Position numbers and translations under genes: made by a program
Assembly: GCA_964610175.1 (NCBI GenBank)
Contig: CAZSVE010000029.1
Location: 1 to 33,091, forward strand
DNA from: CAZSVE01 sp964610175
GTDB taxonomy: Bacteria; Pseudomonadota; Gammaproteobacteria; HK1
DNA: 33,091 bases
Direction: 5' to 3'
Shown here: positions 5,629 through 15,031 of the stretch, one piece after another
How the letters are laid out: every line of letters starts with the position of its first letter
Position numbering within the stretch: position 1 is the first letter of the stretch
The notes under the pieces: generated by a model
The model's database searches: none
What the model was told of the DNA's origin: nothing
Seen by the model: the letters and a program-made list of their open reading frames with translations, nothing else

Positions 5629-7494
5629 TCAAGGGCATACAGACGACGGGATATGAATAGCGGGCTTTGCACGGGCGGCGCGCTTGCGTTCGTATTCCTT
5701 GCGCAGTTTCTTGCGTACCCGGATGTGTTTCGGCGTCAATTCCACGAGCTCATCGTCTTCGATGAATTCCAGCGCCTGTTCCAGGCTGAGCCGAATCGGT
5801 GGGGTCAGGATGATGTTTTCGTCGGATCCCGCCGCCCGGATATTGGTGAGTTGCTTGGCCTTCAAGGGGTTTACCACCAGGTCGTTGGATCGGGTGTGAA
5901 GACCGACAACCATCCCCTCGTAGACTTCCTCCCCGGGCCCGATGAGCAGGCGCCCGCGTTCCTGCAGGTTGAACAGGGCATAACCGAGGCTGGTGCCTAC
6001 CCCATTGGCCACCAGTACCCCATTGCGACGTCGACCGATCTCTCCCGACACGGTGGCCGAATAGTGGGAAAAGGTGTGGTAGAGGAGGCCACTCCCGGAC
6101 GTGGCGGTCATGAATTCGGTACGAAATCCGATAAGCCCCCGGGAAGGGATGGTGTAATCGAGGCGCACGCGGCCCTTGCCGTCGGGCAACAGGTTGGCAA
6201 GCTCGCCCTTGCGGGTGCCCAACATCTCCATGACGCGCCCTTGATGGGTATCCTCCACATCCACGGTGAGTTGCTCCCAGGGCTCGCAGGTCTTGCCCTC
6301 GATGGTCTTGATGATGACGTGGGGACGGCTCACCGCGAGTTCATAGCCCTCGCGCCGCATGGTCTCGATGAGCACCGAAAGGTGAAGCTCGCCCCGCCCG
6401 GAGACCAGGAATCGATCCGGATGCTCAGTGTCTTCCACCGACAAGGCCACATTGTGGATGATCTCACGGCTCAGGCGCTCCCGGATCTGCCGGCTGGTGA
6501 GGTATTTGCCATCCCGCCCGGCAAAGGGCGAATCGTTGATCCGAAACATCATGCTCACCGTGGGTTCATCCACGGAAAGCGGGGGCAGCGCTTCGGCGGC
6601 ATCGGGCTGGCAGAGGGTATCCGAGACGCGCAGGGGGTCGATGCCGGTGATGGCGACGATGTCGCCGGCCCCGGCCGATGGTACTTCCACCCGGTCGAGC
6701 CCCTGGGACTGCAATACCTGGAGCACCCGCGCCGCGCGCCCTTTCCCGTCGCGGTCGAGCACCGTGATCGGCATATTGGTGCGCGCCGATCCGCGCCGGA
6801 TGCGTCCGATGCCGATGGCGCCCACATAGGACGAATAGTCCAGTGTGCTTACCTGCATCTGGAACGGGCCATCGGGGTCCGACTGCGGCGCCGGGACATG
6901 GCTTACGATGGTATCAAGGAGCGCCGACATATCCCCGTCCTGCACATCGGCATCGAGGGTGGCATAGCCATGGAGCGCCGAGGCATAGACGGTGGGGAAA
7001 TCCAATTGTTCATCCGTCGCCCCCAGACGGTCGAAGAGATCGAATGTCCGGTCGAGCACCCAGTGGGGTCGCGCCCCGTATCTATCGATCTTGTTGATGA
7101 CCACGATGGGCTCGAGTCCACTGGCGAATGCCTTTTGGGTCACGAAACGGGTCTGTGGCATGGGCCCCTCCACGGCATCCACCAACAGCAGCACCGAGTC
7201 CACCATGGACAGGATGCGCTCCACCTCGCCGCCGAAATCGGCGTGACCCGGGGTATCGACGATATTGATGCGAACTCCCCGCCAGGTAATGGCGGTGGTC
7301 TTGGCGAGGATGGTGATCCCGCGTTCGCGTTCCTGGTCATTGCTGTCCAGGGCGCGTTCCAGGGGGGCGGCGCGGCTACCGAGCATCCCGGATTGCTGCA
7401 AGAGACGGTCCACGAGCGTGGTCTTGCCATGGTCCACGTGGGCAACAATGGCGATATTACGAAGCTGTTTCAACAAGGTATTTTTTCTCTCCAT
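5629..7494 (-). CDS. typA: Ribosome-associated translational GTPase TypA/BipA
   Basis: TypA (BipA) is an EF-G-like GTPase that binds ribosomes and supports 50S assembly and growth under stress. All G motifs are present, numbered from ATG 7494: G1 AHVDHGKT (18-25), the TypA hallmark DSNDQERERGIT (50-61), G3 DTPGH (80-84), G4 NKID (134-137). The C-terminal TypA-specific region is full length. A TTG at 7512 would add six residues; neither start has a strong ribosome-binding site, so I chose ATG. The last ~9 residues (IHIPSSVCP) extend beyond the usual end and may derive from the adjoining primase remnant. The gene stands alone. Confidence 0.95.
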   Translation of the reverse strand: MERKNTLLKQLRNIAIVAHVDHGKTTLVDRLLQQSGMLGSRAAPLERALDSNDQERERGITILAKTTAITWRGVRINIVDTPGHADFGGEVERILSMVDSVLLLVDAVEGPMPQTRFVTQKAFASGLEPIVVINKIDRYGARPHWVLDRTFDLFDRLGATDEQLDFPTVYASALHGYATLDADVQDGDMSALLDTIVSHVPAPQSDPDGPFQMQVSTLDYSSYVGAIGIGRIRRGSARTNMPITVLDRDGKGRAARVLQVLQSQGLDRVEVPSAGAGDIVAITGIDPLRVSDTLCQPDAAEALPPLSVDEPTVSMMFRINDSPFAGRDGKYLTSRQIRERLSREIIHNVALSVEDTEHPDRFLVSGRGELHLSVLIETMRREGYELAVSRPHVIIKTIEGKTCEPWEQLTVDVEDTHQGRVMEMLGTRKGELANLLPDGKGRVRLDYTIPSRGLIGFRTEFMTATSGSGLLYHTFSHYSATVSGEIGRRRNGVLVANGVGTSLGYALFNLQERGRLLIGPGEEVYEGMVVGLHTRSNDLVVNPLKAKQLTNIRAAGSDENIILTPPIRLSLEQALEFIEDDELVELTPKHIRVRKKLRKEYERKRAARAKPAIHIPSSVCP

Positions 7495-7740
7495 GGAAAT
7501 GGCTGAATTCAAAGGAATACATAGATTCGAAGAAACGTGGATGTATGGTCTCGAAAATTCCCGATGCGACGAATTTCATACGCGGATGATGCCGATGACG
7601 CAGTGTGCAATCGGCAACCCAAAAGCTTTATTCGGGAATTCTCGGGAAAGCGGATCTATCCGGTCGGGGTTGGGAGCGGTATCGACAAAGGGTATGAATA
7701 TCGATATCGAGAAGAGTGGGGATAAATAGACAACACTACT

Positions 7741-7850
7741 TTGTTTACTTTCCGTTCATCTTCGCAAATGAGTCAAGGTTTTATAAAACGCTAATTTTGC
7801 TCTGCTAATACCACATCATCCTTCATCGGTTCGATGCGAAGCTTCGCTGG
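7741..7850 (-). repeat. Dispersed repeat family B, copy 3 (inverted)
   Basis: The copy runs TTGTTTACTTTCCGTTCATC to GATGCGAAGCTTCGCTGG. It overlaps the last ~11 codons and the stop of the 76-aa gene at 7816, so the repeat supplies that protein's tail (SEASHRTDEG). The rest of 7495-7740 shows no gene I can support. Confidence 0.6.
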
Positions 7851-8046
7851 TTTGAATATCTTGTTGAGGGTGATCCTCTTTAAGTGATCTTCTTATAGAA
7901 GGTGATATTCCTGGGAGTGACTGCATAGCATGAAAGACAACGTTCCGAGGGCCTTTTGGTTTCGATTTACCAGATGCGAGGGACACATTGGGTTTTTTGC
8001 TCTCATTGTCTTGGTTCTCGATATGCTCACTGTTCTCATTTATCAT
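7816..8046 (-). CDS. Hypothetical 76-aa hydrophilic protein
   Basis: ATG 8046 is preceded by AGGAGGATCCG, an excellent ribosome-binding site, only 9 bp after the stop of the 186-aa membrane protein gene, so the two form an operon. The product is polar and basic in the middle (KSKPKGPRNVVFHAMQSLPG) and has no membrane segment or known motif. Its final residues come from a family-B repeat, so the original 3' end may have been replaced. It could be a soluble partner of the membrane protein upstream. Confidence 0.6.
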   Translation of the reverse strand: MINENSEHIENQDNESKKPNVSLASGKSKPKGPRNVVFHAMQSLPGISPSIRRSLKEDHPQQDIQTSEASHRTDEG

Positions 8047-8055
8047 CGGATCCTC

Positions 8056-8616
8056 CTATTTCATGTCAACCGTGCCGATAATTTGCACTTTATACGGAGT
8101 CTGGCCGTTCTGTAGTTTAGCATACACGTATATAGCACCAGATATAGCTAAAAATAATGTAGCAACAGCGATCATTATCGTCGCCATGTGCAAAAAGTTT
8201 CCTCTATTTATATTGTTATTACTGTTTACCTCTACAGACTCTCCCAGCCTTTCATATAAATAATCATCGAAATCATTCCTTGCATCGGTTTCAGTCCCAT
8301 TATTTTTATGCCACTGGAGAAGTTCCTCGTAGTACCTATCGAGTTCCGATGGCGGCGGCAGCTTCATATATTTATAGCCAATAGATGATCCAAATAACAG
8401 ACAAATGGAGATCAGCAGGAATATGGCACAAATTATCGATGCCAGGGAAAATACGATAGACGAGGCATTTAGAGCATAAGGGACGTTGAGAACCATACTT
8501 GACACCACACCGCCAACAACAATTACTACCATTATTGGCACATTAACGGAAGATGTTAAGTGGTTTCTCTGATTAAGTTCAAAGTCGTACTGGTCTTGGT
8601 AGATTTTGCGATTCAT
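8056..8616 (-). CDS. Hypothetical three-TM membrane protein
   Basis: The 186-aa product has membrane helices at about 27-45 (PIMVVIVVGGVVSSMVL), 53-76 and 142-166, with a hydrophilic loop of about 60 residues between the second and third (PPPSELDRYYEELLQWHKNN). The N-terminus (YDFELNQRNHLTSSVNVPI) recalls hypothetical proteins I have seen in variable genomic regions, but I cannot name a family. It is AT-rich compared with its neighbours. The ribosome-binding site is weak and a 29-codon ORF ends 12 bp upstream, so translation may be coupled. Confidence 0.7.
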   Translation of the reverse strand: MNRKIYQDQYDFELNQRNHLTSSVNVPIMVVIVVGGVVSSMVLNVPYALNASSIVFSLASIICAIFLLISICLLFGSSIGYKYMKLPPPSELDRYYEELLQWHKNNGTETDARNDFDDYLYERLGESVEVNSNNNINRGNFLHMATIMIAVATLFLAISGAIYVYAKLQNGQTPYKVQIIGTVDMK

Positions 8617-8628
8617 TGTTGCTTACCA

Positions 8629-8718
8629 TCACTTCAAGTGACCTGGTAACACCCAAATGCTAGTTACCCCACACACGATTCCCACCTGAACGGCCCAGGA
8701 TGCGTCGAGTTGTTTCAT
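8629..8718 (-). CDS. Possible 29-aa single-TM peptide
   Basis: A short frame from ATG 8718 encodes MKQLDASWAVQVGIVCGV followed by TSIWVLPGHLK, nearly all one hydrophobic helix. AGAGGA lies 9 bp upstream of the ATG, a better site than the next gene has. The stop is 12 bp before ATG 8616 of the three-TM protein. It could be a real small membrane protein or a leader ORF that couples translation. The 178 bp further upstream (8719-8896) hold no other gene I can support. Confidence 0.35.
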   Translation of the reverse strand: MKQLDASWAVQVGIVCGVTSIWVLPGHLK

Positions 8719-8896
8719 TGGCAGCTATCCTCTATCTTTCTACGCGCTAACAGTTATGAGTCATCTATTCGCCGATATTCTACCATGATAGTCGCTTGGC
8801 CGACCGTCAAGCCAGATATAGGGCCGGGAACAACAGAAATAGCGAGGAAAATATTAGCACTGTCCCGGATATCGATCAGCCATCTTCGTCCCCCTT

Positions 8897-10273
8897 TCAC
8901 GCCCCGAAAATCCGATCCAGAATCCGCTCCGGATCATCCCAGCCGGTCTCGTCCTGCACCTCGCGGCATCGGGTCAGGATGCCGTGGAAATGCGCGCCCG
9001 GTTCCAGGCCGCGCGAGATGAGGTGACGTCCCAGCACCACGTCTCGGGGGCCCTCGTGCTCTACCAGCAGGGATTCGGCCATCCCCAGGAAGGCCTCGCC
9101 CGCCGGGAAATGGCGCGCCAGGGCATCGGGGGTGGTGCGTCCGAAGTGATCGGCGCGCGCCATGCGGACCAGTAGCGTCATGCTGACCTCGGCCTCGTGG
9201 AGCCTGCGCGCCAGGCGCCGGTAGGCCTTGGCGGTGGCGCCCTGTTTCACGAACAGGGCCGGGGCCAGATGGTGCTCCACCAGTGCCTCGACGCGCGTCA
9301 CCAATCCGTGGGGGGCGCGGAGCCGTCCGAGCAGGCTGTCCACATATTTCAGTCCGGCCACATTATGGGCGGGCGATTTGATGCGTCCATCGGACACCAC
9401 CGTGGTCTCCGGCTTGCCGAGGTCGTGGCAGAGCGCCGCGAACATCAGGGCAAGGTCGTCCTCGCCACCATCGCGGAGCAGGGCGGCCTCGTCGATGACC
9501 AGCATGGTATGGTCCCAGACATCTCCCTCCGGGTGCCAGGTTTTGTCCTGGGGTACCTGGATAAGGGCATCCAGTTCCGGAAAGAATCGCACGAGGCCGG
9601 TTTCCCGCAACAGTCGGAGGCCCGCCGAAGGACGTCTGCCTTTCAAGAGCAGCTTGCGAAATTCGGCGAACAGGCGTTCCGGCGATAATTCACCGAGATC
9701 CAGGGCGGCCATCAACTGCTTTAGTCGTGGGTCGGCCCGCATCTCGAAACGGGCCGCGAATTGGGCGACGCGCACGCCGCGCAGCGGGTCTTCGGAGAAG
9801 CGTTCCGGGCACGTGGCGCGCAGCATGCCCATATCGAGATCCACCCGTCCGCCATGGGGATCGAGTACCTCCCCGGTAAGGGGATCGAGGCCCATGCTGT
9901 TCATGGTCAAATCGCGGCGCCGAGATGCCTCCTCGAAATCGAGACCGGGGTCGCATTGGACGGAAAATCCCCGGTGTCCGGCAGCCACCTTGCTGTCGCG
10001 CCGAGGCAGGGAGAAATCCACATCGAGCCCCTTGACGCGCAAGACGCCGAAGGCGCGACCGATGGCCAACACCTTGCCGAAATTACCGAGGATCTCCTCC
10101 AGGCGCCCGAGGGACAGGTCATAGACCTCGATATCGACGTCCTTGGCGTCGAGTCCCAGCAGATGATCGCGTACCCAGCCGCCCACGACGATGGCGCGCC
10201 CGCCGGCGGCATCGATTGCCCTGGCGATGCGCAGGATTGGCTCTACTGTGAATACCGGCATTTCACGCGCCAT
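8897..10273 (-). CDS. cca: CCA-adding-type tRNA nucleotidyltransferase with HD domain
   Basis: This 458-aa enzyme belongs to the class II CCA-adding/poly(A) polymerase family, which adds or repairs the 3' CCA of tRNA with CTP and ATP. Visible motifs: VVGGWVRD (29-36), the metal-binding DVD (45-47), RRRDLTMN (118-125), EDPLRGVR (161-168), and in the C-terminal HD-type domain HDLGKP (283-288) with EHHLAP further on. The HD part may give phosphohydrolase activity as in E. coli Cca, but layout and length also fit bacterial CCA-like paralogues. ATG 10273 is chosen because GAGGAGAATCC precedes it; longer frames run into repeat DNA. It stands alone. Confidence 0.88.
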   Translation of the reverse strand: MAREMPVFTVEPILRIARAIDAAGGRAIVVGGWVRDHLLGLDAKDVDIEVYDLSLGRLEEILGNFGKVLAIGRAFGVLRVKGLDVDFSLPRRDSKVAAGHRGFSVQCDPGLDFEEASRRRDLTMNSMGLDPLTGEVLDPHGGRVDLDMGMLRATCPERFSEDPLRGVRVAQFAARFEMRADPRLKQLMAALDLGELSPERLFAEFRKLLLKGRRPSAGLRLLRETGLVRFFPELDALIQVPQDKTWHPEGDVWDHTMLVIDEAALLRDGGEDDLALMFAALCHDLGKPETTVVSDGRIKSPAHNVAGLKYVDSLLGRLRAPHGLVTRVEALVEHHLAPALFVKQGATAKAYRRLARRLHEAEVSMTLLVRMARADHFGRTTPDALARHFPAGEAFLGMAESLLVEHEGPRDVVLGRHLISRGLEPGAHFHGILTRCREVQDETGWDDPERILDRIFGA

Positions 10274-10507
10274 GGATTCTCCTCGAGATACTGGCGAAGC
10301 CTCGCCAGGATGTTCTCTGCGGTTGCAATTCCCCGAATTCGGAGGATTGTTCTTCGTCTTGCCAGGACCATATCGGAACCAGGGCCATGTCGGAATCCGG
10401 GCCGTGTCCGAAGTCGGGGGCTGACAAGCTGGGGGCTGGCTATTGGCAGGAGGCAATTATGTAATGTATCTTGATCGTTGTCTTCGCCAAAGACGGAGAA
10501 GTCCAAG

Positions 10508-10592
10508 TGTCGGAAAAACATAAGGTCCCGAGAACCGGTACGTGCGTCAAGACCGACCCCGCTTCAGTCCTGGCGCGGAGCACCGACATGTT
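10508..10592 (-). repeat. Dispersed repeat family A, copy 2 (inverted)
   Basis: In reverse orientation it contains CGGAAAAAC, GAGAACC, GACCCCGCTTCAGTCCTGG and a diverged core CGCGGAGCACC. It covers the region just upstream of the TPR gene and creates a longer open frame for it, which I do not accept as coding. The rest of 10274-10507 has a degenerate ~19-bp direct repeat (CATATCGGAACCAGGGC, CATGTCGGAATCCGGGC) near 10370-10415 and a palindrome CTGGCGAAGCCTCGCCAG at 10287-10304. Confidence 0.55.
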
Positions 10593-10640
10593 TGGGTTTC
10601 GCCCGGGATTTTTCACTACCCTGCTGAAGATGCTATTTCC

Positions 10641-12338
10641 ATGAATCCGCTGATGCGCGCCATTCAAAGGGCCGAAGGCGCGAAATGGAATGCCGACTCC
10701 CAGGCCGATCCCCAGGCCGATTCCCCCCACGAGGAGGCCCACGGGGAGGATCGTCGAGAAACACCGTCCCCTCCAACATCATCCCCATCCCTGCCGGAAC
10801 AACAACCCCTGTCATTCGGTGAGCAATCGGTGCCCGACTGGTCCCTTGCGCCGATAACGCCATCACCACCCAGCTCGGAAGGAGCGCAATCGACCCCGCG
10901 GGGATCCTCGATCGGAGAATCATCCAGCATCGCTCCGGAACGGGCCAGGGAGCAAGCCAACGCCTCCCCGCCCGCCATCGGAGATGCACAGGAGCCAGAA
11001 TCATTTTCGCAGTCGCAAACCCGAGTTTCCGGCGATGGTGACGTGGGCGATGTCGACACGGGCGAACCCCGTTCCCATGGGCGGGCATGGGAGGCCAAAC
11101 CGGTGGCAAAAAAGCCCATGGCGCGCGGGGGGTATAAAAAGCTGGTCTTGGGTGTGGTTTCCCTGCTGCTTTCCAGTATGGCGGCGGGGGCCTACGTGTT
11201 TTGGAAAGTGGCATCCCATGAACCCTCCTACACGACCGAGGATCTCCCTCTGTTGCCGATTCCGGCGAAATCCATCACGGCGAAACCCATCCCGGCGCAG
11301 TATGCGCAGGCCACGGAATCGAAGAGGAGCCGCGCGGGTTTCCGGGATGAATCGCCGGATGCGCTGGCAGCCACCCATTCGCGAGGCCATGGACGGGCAG
11401 GTGGAACGCTCGACAAGGGAGTCGTCCGGGTGGCGCCACGGAGGGCACCCGACGGTGCGGCGGATTCATCGGGTTCTGCCGTGAGACGGTTCCGGAAAAC
11501 CTACGCCACCTCCCCCTTTCCCGAAAAGCCCATGGAGAACCCCGTCAAAGCGCCCGTCGAGACGCCGCTGCAAAGGCCCACGAAAGGGTCGATTCGGTCC
11601 GAGCGGCCCGAGGCGAGGCAGGCATCCACGGCAACATGGCCGCAGGGGATCTCCATAGAGACCTCCATGGAGACGTCGAAGGATGCCCCGGGGCGGGGGA
11701 ACGTAATGCCGGAAGGCCAGCCCGGGCCCATCAAGATTACCCGCACGCGCGTCCCCGATTCCCTGCACGCCACTCTCATGGCCGGATTCGACGCCTTCAG
11801 GAAAGGCGATAACGCGGCGGCGACCGCGGCATACCGAGACGTCTTGCGGCAACGACCCGACAACCGGGATGCCTTGCTCGGGCTTGCCGCCGTGGCCATG
11901 CAAAAACGACAGTGGGAAATCGCGGCGGATTACTACCTTCGAATATTGCGCCGCAATCCCGGGGATTCCGTTGCCCAGGTGGCGTTGCTTGGCCTGCAGG
12001 ATAATCTCGATCCCATTGTCGGCGAGGGCCGGATCGAACGATTGTTGGCAAAGCAACCGAACGCCGCATATCTCCATTTCGGCCTCGGCAATCTCTATGC
12101 ACGTCAATCGCGTTGGCTTGCGGCGGAACGGGCCTACTTCGATGCCTATCGGGCGGATGAGGTCAACGCGGACTATGCCTATAACCTCGCCGTCAGCCTC
12201 GACCACCTTGGCAGGCGAAAGGCCGCCCTTGGCTATTATCGACGGGCACTCGATCTTGCCGGGGAGCAATCGCAGCCGCCGGGCTTCGACCAGGCCGTGG
12301 TGCTGCAGCGCATCGCGGCCATCGAAAAGCAACCCTAG
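10641..12338 (+). CDS. TPR protein with one TM helix (MshN/GspB-like)
   Basis: The 565-aa protein begins MNPLMRAIQRAEGAKW, like the cytoplasmic N-terminus ('MSLLxxALxxAE') of GspB/MshN-type secretion and pilus assembly proteins. A long low-complexity Pro/Ser-rich linker follows, then a TM helix at about 168-190, a second Pro-rich linker with EKPMENPVKAPVETPLQRP, and TPR repeats from about 373 to the end (AFRKGDNAAATAAYRDVLRQ, then three or four more helical pairs). This order matches MshN, which aids MSHA/type IV pilus assembly, but no pilus genes are nearby. ATG 10641 is chosen because the sequence before it is family-A repeat. The stop TAG overlaps the first bases of a family-B fragment. 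Confidence 0.75.
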   Translation: MNPLMRAIQRAEGAKWNADSQADPQADSPHEEAHGEDRRETPSPPTSSPSLPEQQPLSFGEQSVPDWSLAPITPSPPSSEGAQSTPRGSSIGESSSIAPERAREQANASPPAIGDAQEPESFSQSQTRVSGDGDVGDVDTGEPRSHGRAWEAKPVAKKPMARGGYKKLVLGVVSLLLSSMAAGAYVFWKVASHEPSYTTEDLPLLPIPAKSITAKPIPAQYAQATESKRSRAGFRDESPDALAATHSRGHGRAGGTLDKGVVRVAPRRAPDGAADSSGSAVRRFRKTYATSPFPEKPMENPVKAPVETPLQRPTKGSIRSERPEARQASTATWPQGISIETSMETSKDAPGRGNVMPEGQPGPIKITRTRVPDSLHATLMAGFDAFRKGDNAAATAAYRDVLRQRPDNRDALLGLAAVAMQKRQWEIAADYYLRILRRNPGDSVAQVALLGLQDNLDPIVGEGRIERLLAKQPNAAYLHFGLGNLYARQSRWLAAERAYFDAYRADEVNADYAYNLAVSLDHLGRRKAALGYYRRALDLAGEQSQPPGFDQAVVLQRIAAIEKQP

Positions 12339-12371
12339 CGAGGCTTCGCTTCGATCCGATGAAGCATGATA
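12337..12371 (+). repeat. Family B repeat fragment (5' end only)
   Basis: The stretch begins AGCGAGGCTTCGCTTCGA and ends GATGAAGCATGAT, matching the first third of full copies such as 32825-32934. It starts inside the TAG stop codon of the TPR gene. The 130-bp gap to leuA holds nothing else I can support. Confidence 0.55.
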
Positions 12372-12468
12372 CCGATGAGGCGCGAGGCGTGTCTTCGTGC
12401 GTTCGAGGATGCTCGATACACGTCTGCATCGGGCGGGGCACTGGGCACCGCCCGAAGTTCAGTGATTT

Positions 12469-14004
12469 TCACACCTGTGGGTGGGTGCGTTCTTCGAATG
12501 ACTGCAGCTTGTTGAGGGCATTGATGTAGGCCTTGGCCGAGGCCGTCACGATATCCGTATCGGAACCCTGTCCATTGACGACCCGATCCCCCCTGGACAA
12601 ACGAACCGTGACCTCACCCTGGGAGTCGGTGCCCCCGGTGAGGCTGTTGACGGAATAAAGCTGTAGGCTGCATCCGCTATGGAGCACGGACTCGATGGAC
12701 TGGTAGGCGGCATCCACGGGGCCACTGCCATCGGCCTCCCCCCCCCGTTCCTTGCCATCGACGCAGAGGACTACCTTGGCATTGGGTATTTCTCCGGTCT
12801 CGGAACAGACACGGAGCGAGACCAGGCGAAACACCTCGTCCTCTACCGCGGAATTCGTTTCCGTCACCAGGGCCTGGAGGTCATCGTCGTAGATCTCGAG
12901 TTTTTTGTCCGCCAATTCCTTGAAGCGAGCGAAGGCCATATTGAGTTTTTCCTCGGATTCGAATACCACCCCCAAGGCATCGAGGCGCGACCGGAATGCG
13001 TTGCGCCCGGAGTGCTTGCCAAGGACGATACGGTTGGTTGTCCAACCCACATCCTGGGCGCGCATGATTTCGTAGGTCTCCCGATGTTTCAAGACTCCGT
13101 CCTGATGAATCCCCGATTCGTGGGCAAAGGCGTTGGCCCCCACGATGGCCTTGTTGGGCTGTACGGGGAAACCGGTGATGCTGGAGACGAGCCGGGAGGC
13201 AGGCATGATCTGGGTAGTATCCAGCGCGACGTTGCATGGGAATTCATCCTGGCGCGTGCGCACGGCCATGGCAATTTCTTCCAATGCCGCATTGCCCGCC
13301 CGCTCACCAAGGCCGTTGATGGTGCATTCCACCTGCCTTGCCCCATTGATGACCGCCGATAGGGAATTGGCCACGGCAAGCCCCAAGTCATTGTGGCAAT
13401 GGACCGAGAATATGGCCTTGTCGGCGTTGGGAACCCGCTCGATAACCCGCCGGATCAGTTCTCCATACTGATGAGGAAGCCCATAGCCCACGGTGTCGGG
13501 GAGGTTCACGGTTCGGGCGCCGGCATCGATGACGGCCTCAATAATGCGGCAGAGGAAATCCATCTCGGAGCGGGTGGTATCCTCTGTGGAGAATTCCACA
13601 TCATCGGTATAGCGGCAGGCGCGTCTCACGGAGCGCACCGCGGCATCCAGGACTTCATCGGGCGTCATATCGAGTTTGTCCCGCATATGAATCGGAGAGG
13701 TGGCGATGAAGGTATGGATTCGCATGGATGCGGCGCCGGAGAGTGCCTCCGCCGCTCGATCGATATCGATGTCCATAGCGCGTGAAAGCCCGCAAATGGT
13801 GCTGTCCCTGACTGCCTCCGCCACTGCTTTGACCGCCTCGAAATCACCGGGACTTGCGATGGGGAACCCGGCTTCGATGACATCCACCCGCAAGCGCTCC
13901 AATGCCTTGGCAACACGAATCTTTTCTTCGCGCGTCATGGAAGCGCCCGGACTTTGTTCACCATCGCGTAAGGTGGTATCGAAGATAACCAATTTGTCGT
14001 TCAT
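12469..14004 (-). CDS. leuA: 2-isopropylmalate synthase
   Basis: LeuA condenses acetyl-CoA with 2-oxoisovalerate to form 2-isopropylmalate, the committed step of leucine synthesis. The 511-aa length is standard. FDTTLRDGEQSPG (8-20) carries the substrate- and metal-binding Arg/Asp; the metal-binding HCH is at 202-204 (VHCHNDLGLA); GLGERAGN follows near 240. The catalytic TIM barrel is followed by the linker and the C-terminal leucine-sensing domain (from about 390; PVDAAYQSIESVL). The start ATG 14004 has AGGAG 7 bp upstream. It is a single gene here, with no leuB/C/D next to it. Confidence 0.96.
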   Translation of the reverse strand: MNDKLVIFDTTLRDGEQSPGASMTREEKIRVAKALERLRVDVIEAGFPIASPGDFEAVKAVAEAVRDSTICGLSRAMDIDIDRAAEALSGAASMRIHTFIATSPIHMRDKLDMTPDEVLDAAVRSVRRACRYTDDVEFSTEDTTRSEMDFLCRIIEAVIDAGARTVNLPDTVGYGLPHQYGELIRRVIERVPNADKAIFSVHCHNDLGLAVANSLSAVINGARQVECTINGLGERAGNAALEEIAMAVRTRQDEFPCNVALDTTQIMPASRLVSSITGFPVQPNKAIVGANAFAHESGIHQDGVLKHRETYEIMRAQDVGWTTNRIVLGKHSGRNAFRSRLDALGVVFESEEKLNMAFARFKELADKKLEIYDDDLQALVTETNSAVEDEVFRLVSLRVCSETGEIPNAKVVLCVDGKERGGEADGSGPVDAAYQSIESVLHSGCSLQLYSVNSLTGGTDSQGEVTVRLSRGDRVVNGQGSDTDIVTASAKAYINALNKLQSFEERTHPQV

Positions 14005-14026
14005 GACATGACTCCTGGAGATAAAG

Positions 14027-14049
14027 GCGTGCCTCGTTTCCTGGCACGC
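14027..14049. promoter_or_regulatory. Hairpin in the leuA 5' leader
   Basis: GCGTGCC (14027-14033) and GGCACGC (14043-14049) form a perfect 7-bp stem with a 9-nt loop, 10-15 bp upstream of the leuA ribosome-binding site. It could affect initiation or act in transcript control. I found no leucine-codon-rich leader peptide on this strand. The rest of 14050-14851 contains CCCGGC/GCCGGG and three spaced CACGAAC motifs (14347-14385), and a perfect hairpin GTGGATT/AATCCAC at 14745-14763, but no gene I can support. Confidence 0.3.
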
Positions 14050-14851
14050 GGAAAACCATGGGGATTTAGGGGTACCGCCGCCAGAGCGGCTCCATCGGTT
14101 TCTTGCCCGGGGTTTTCCGATGAAAAGTAATGATGGTTGGTCGAATCCTGTAAGTTCACCGTGAGCCCGGTAATCGAGGCCCGGCTTGCCGGGCTACGGG
14201 TATTTCCCGTTCGACTCGACTAGCGCACGTTGCACGGCAACGGATTCGGAAAGATTTGCGTGTCGGTTTCACTGCCCGTCAGGGCAGCAGGGGAGACAGC
14301 GATTGACGCGATGGGAGGAGGGGGATGGGCGTGGGGTAAAAACAGAAAGACACGAACGGGTGGACCACGAACGAAAGGGGCACGAACGCAGGTGCCACGG
14401 GCATCGCCGAGATGGCCTCATTCGATACGGATCCGTTGCCGAATATCGATTCGTCGTTTCTTTCTATCGTGAAGCTGTTTGTCATTGGCGGACTTCCCGG
14501 AGGAGATTCATCGAGATACTTGCCTGGAATGACCATGGGGAAACCCCACTTGCGAGCGATCATAGCAGACTAGTGACCAATGGGAAATGCGGTTAAGATA
14601 TCGCGGCTATCGGGAATTCGATGGATTGGACGCCTAAACCGTATTTAGAAAAATACCCCAATCGAAACGATTCCCATTAATATCCGGTTCCTCATCAAGC
14701 GGGTTTATGCGCAGGCTATGCGATAGATCCAAAGTAAAATCTACGTGGATTATACGAATCCACTTGAGGAGGCATCCAATGCCATGCAACGGTTCTGGAA
14801 TATACCGTCTAATGCCGGATACAGCATTTTCGTAAACCAACGGAGAATATA

Positions 14852-15031
14852 ATGGGAAAAGGCCAATGGGATCAGAAGCAATCGCGACCGGCACCAAGCC
14901 CGAAATCGGTACCACCCCCGCCCAGCAAATCGAGCCCTTCGCCGGATCGAAAGAAACAGGCCAATGTTCCTCTCCCAAAAACAATAGGTCCGTCGCGTCC
15001 GGCGCCACCCCCACCGCCGAAGAAGAAGTAA
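14852..15031 (+). CDS. Pro-rich basic 59-aa protein overlapping the SLATT-like gene
   Basis: ATG 14852 has GGAG 6 bp upstream, the best ribosome-binding site in the region. The frame reads MGKGQWDQKQSRPAPSPKSV, then a Pro/Ser/Lys-rich stretch ending RPAPPPPPKKK before TAA. It lies in a different frame from the two-TM protein starting at 14866 and overlaps it by 166 bp. Proline-rich, Lys-tailed sequence in this frame, with the SLATT-like domain only beginning where it stops, suggests the two are a coupled pair or that the downstream protein's real start is near 15023. No known family is recognised. Confidence 0.5.
   Translation: MGKGQWDQKQSRPAPSPKSVPPPPSKSSPSPDRKKQANVPLPKTIGPSRPAPPPPPKKK

Noticed and set aside
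5575..7506. 643-residue open frame on the plus strand
   Set aside because: It is antisense to typA over its whole length; typA has all family motifs and the antisense frame has none.
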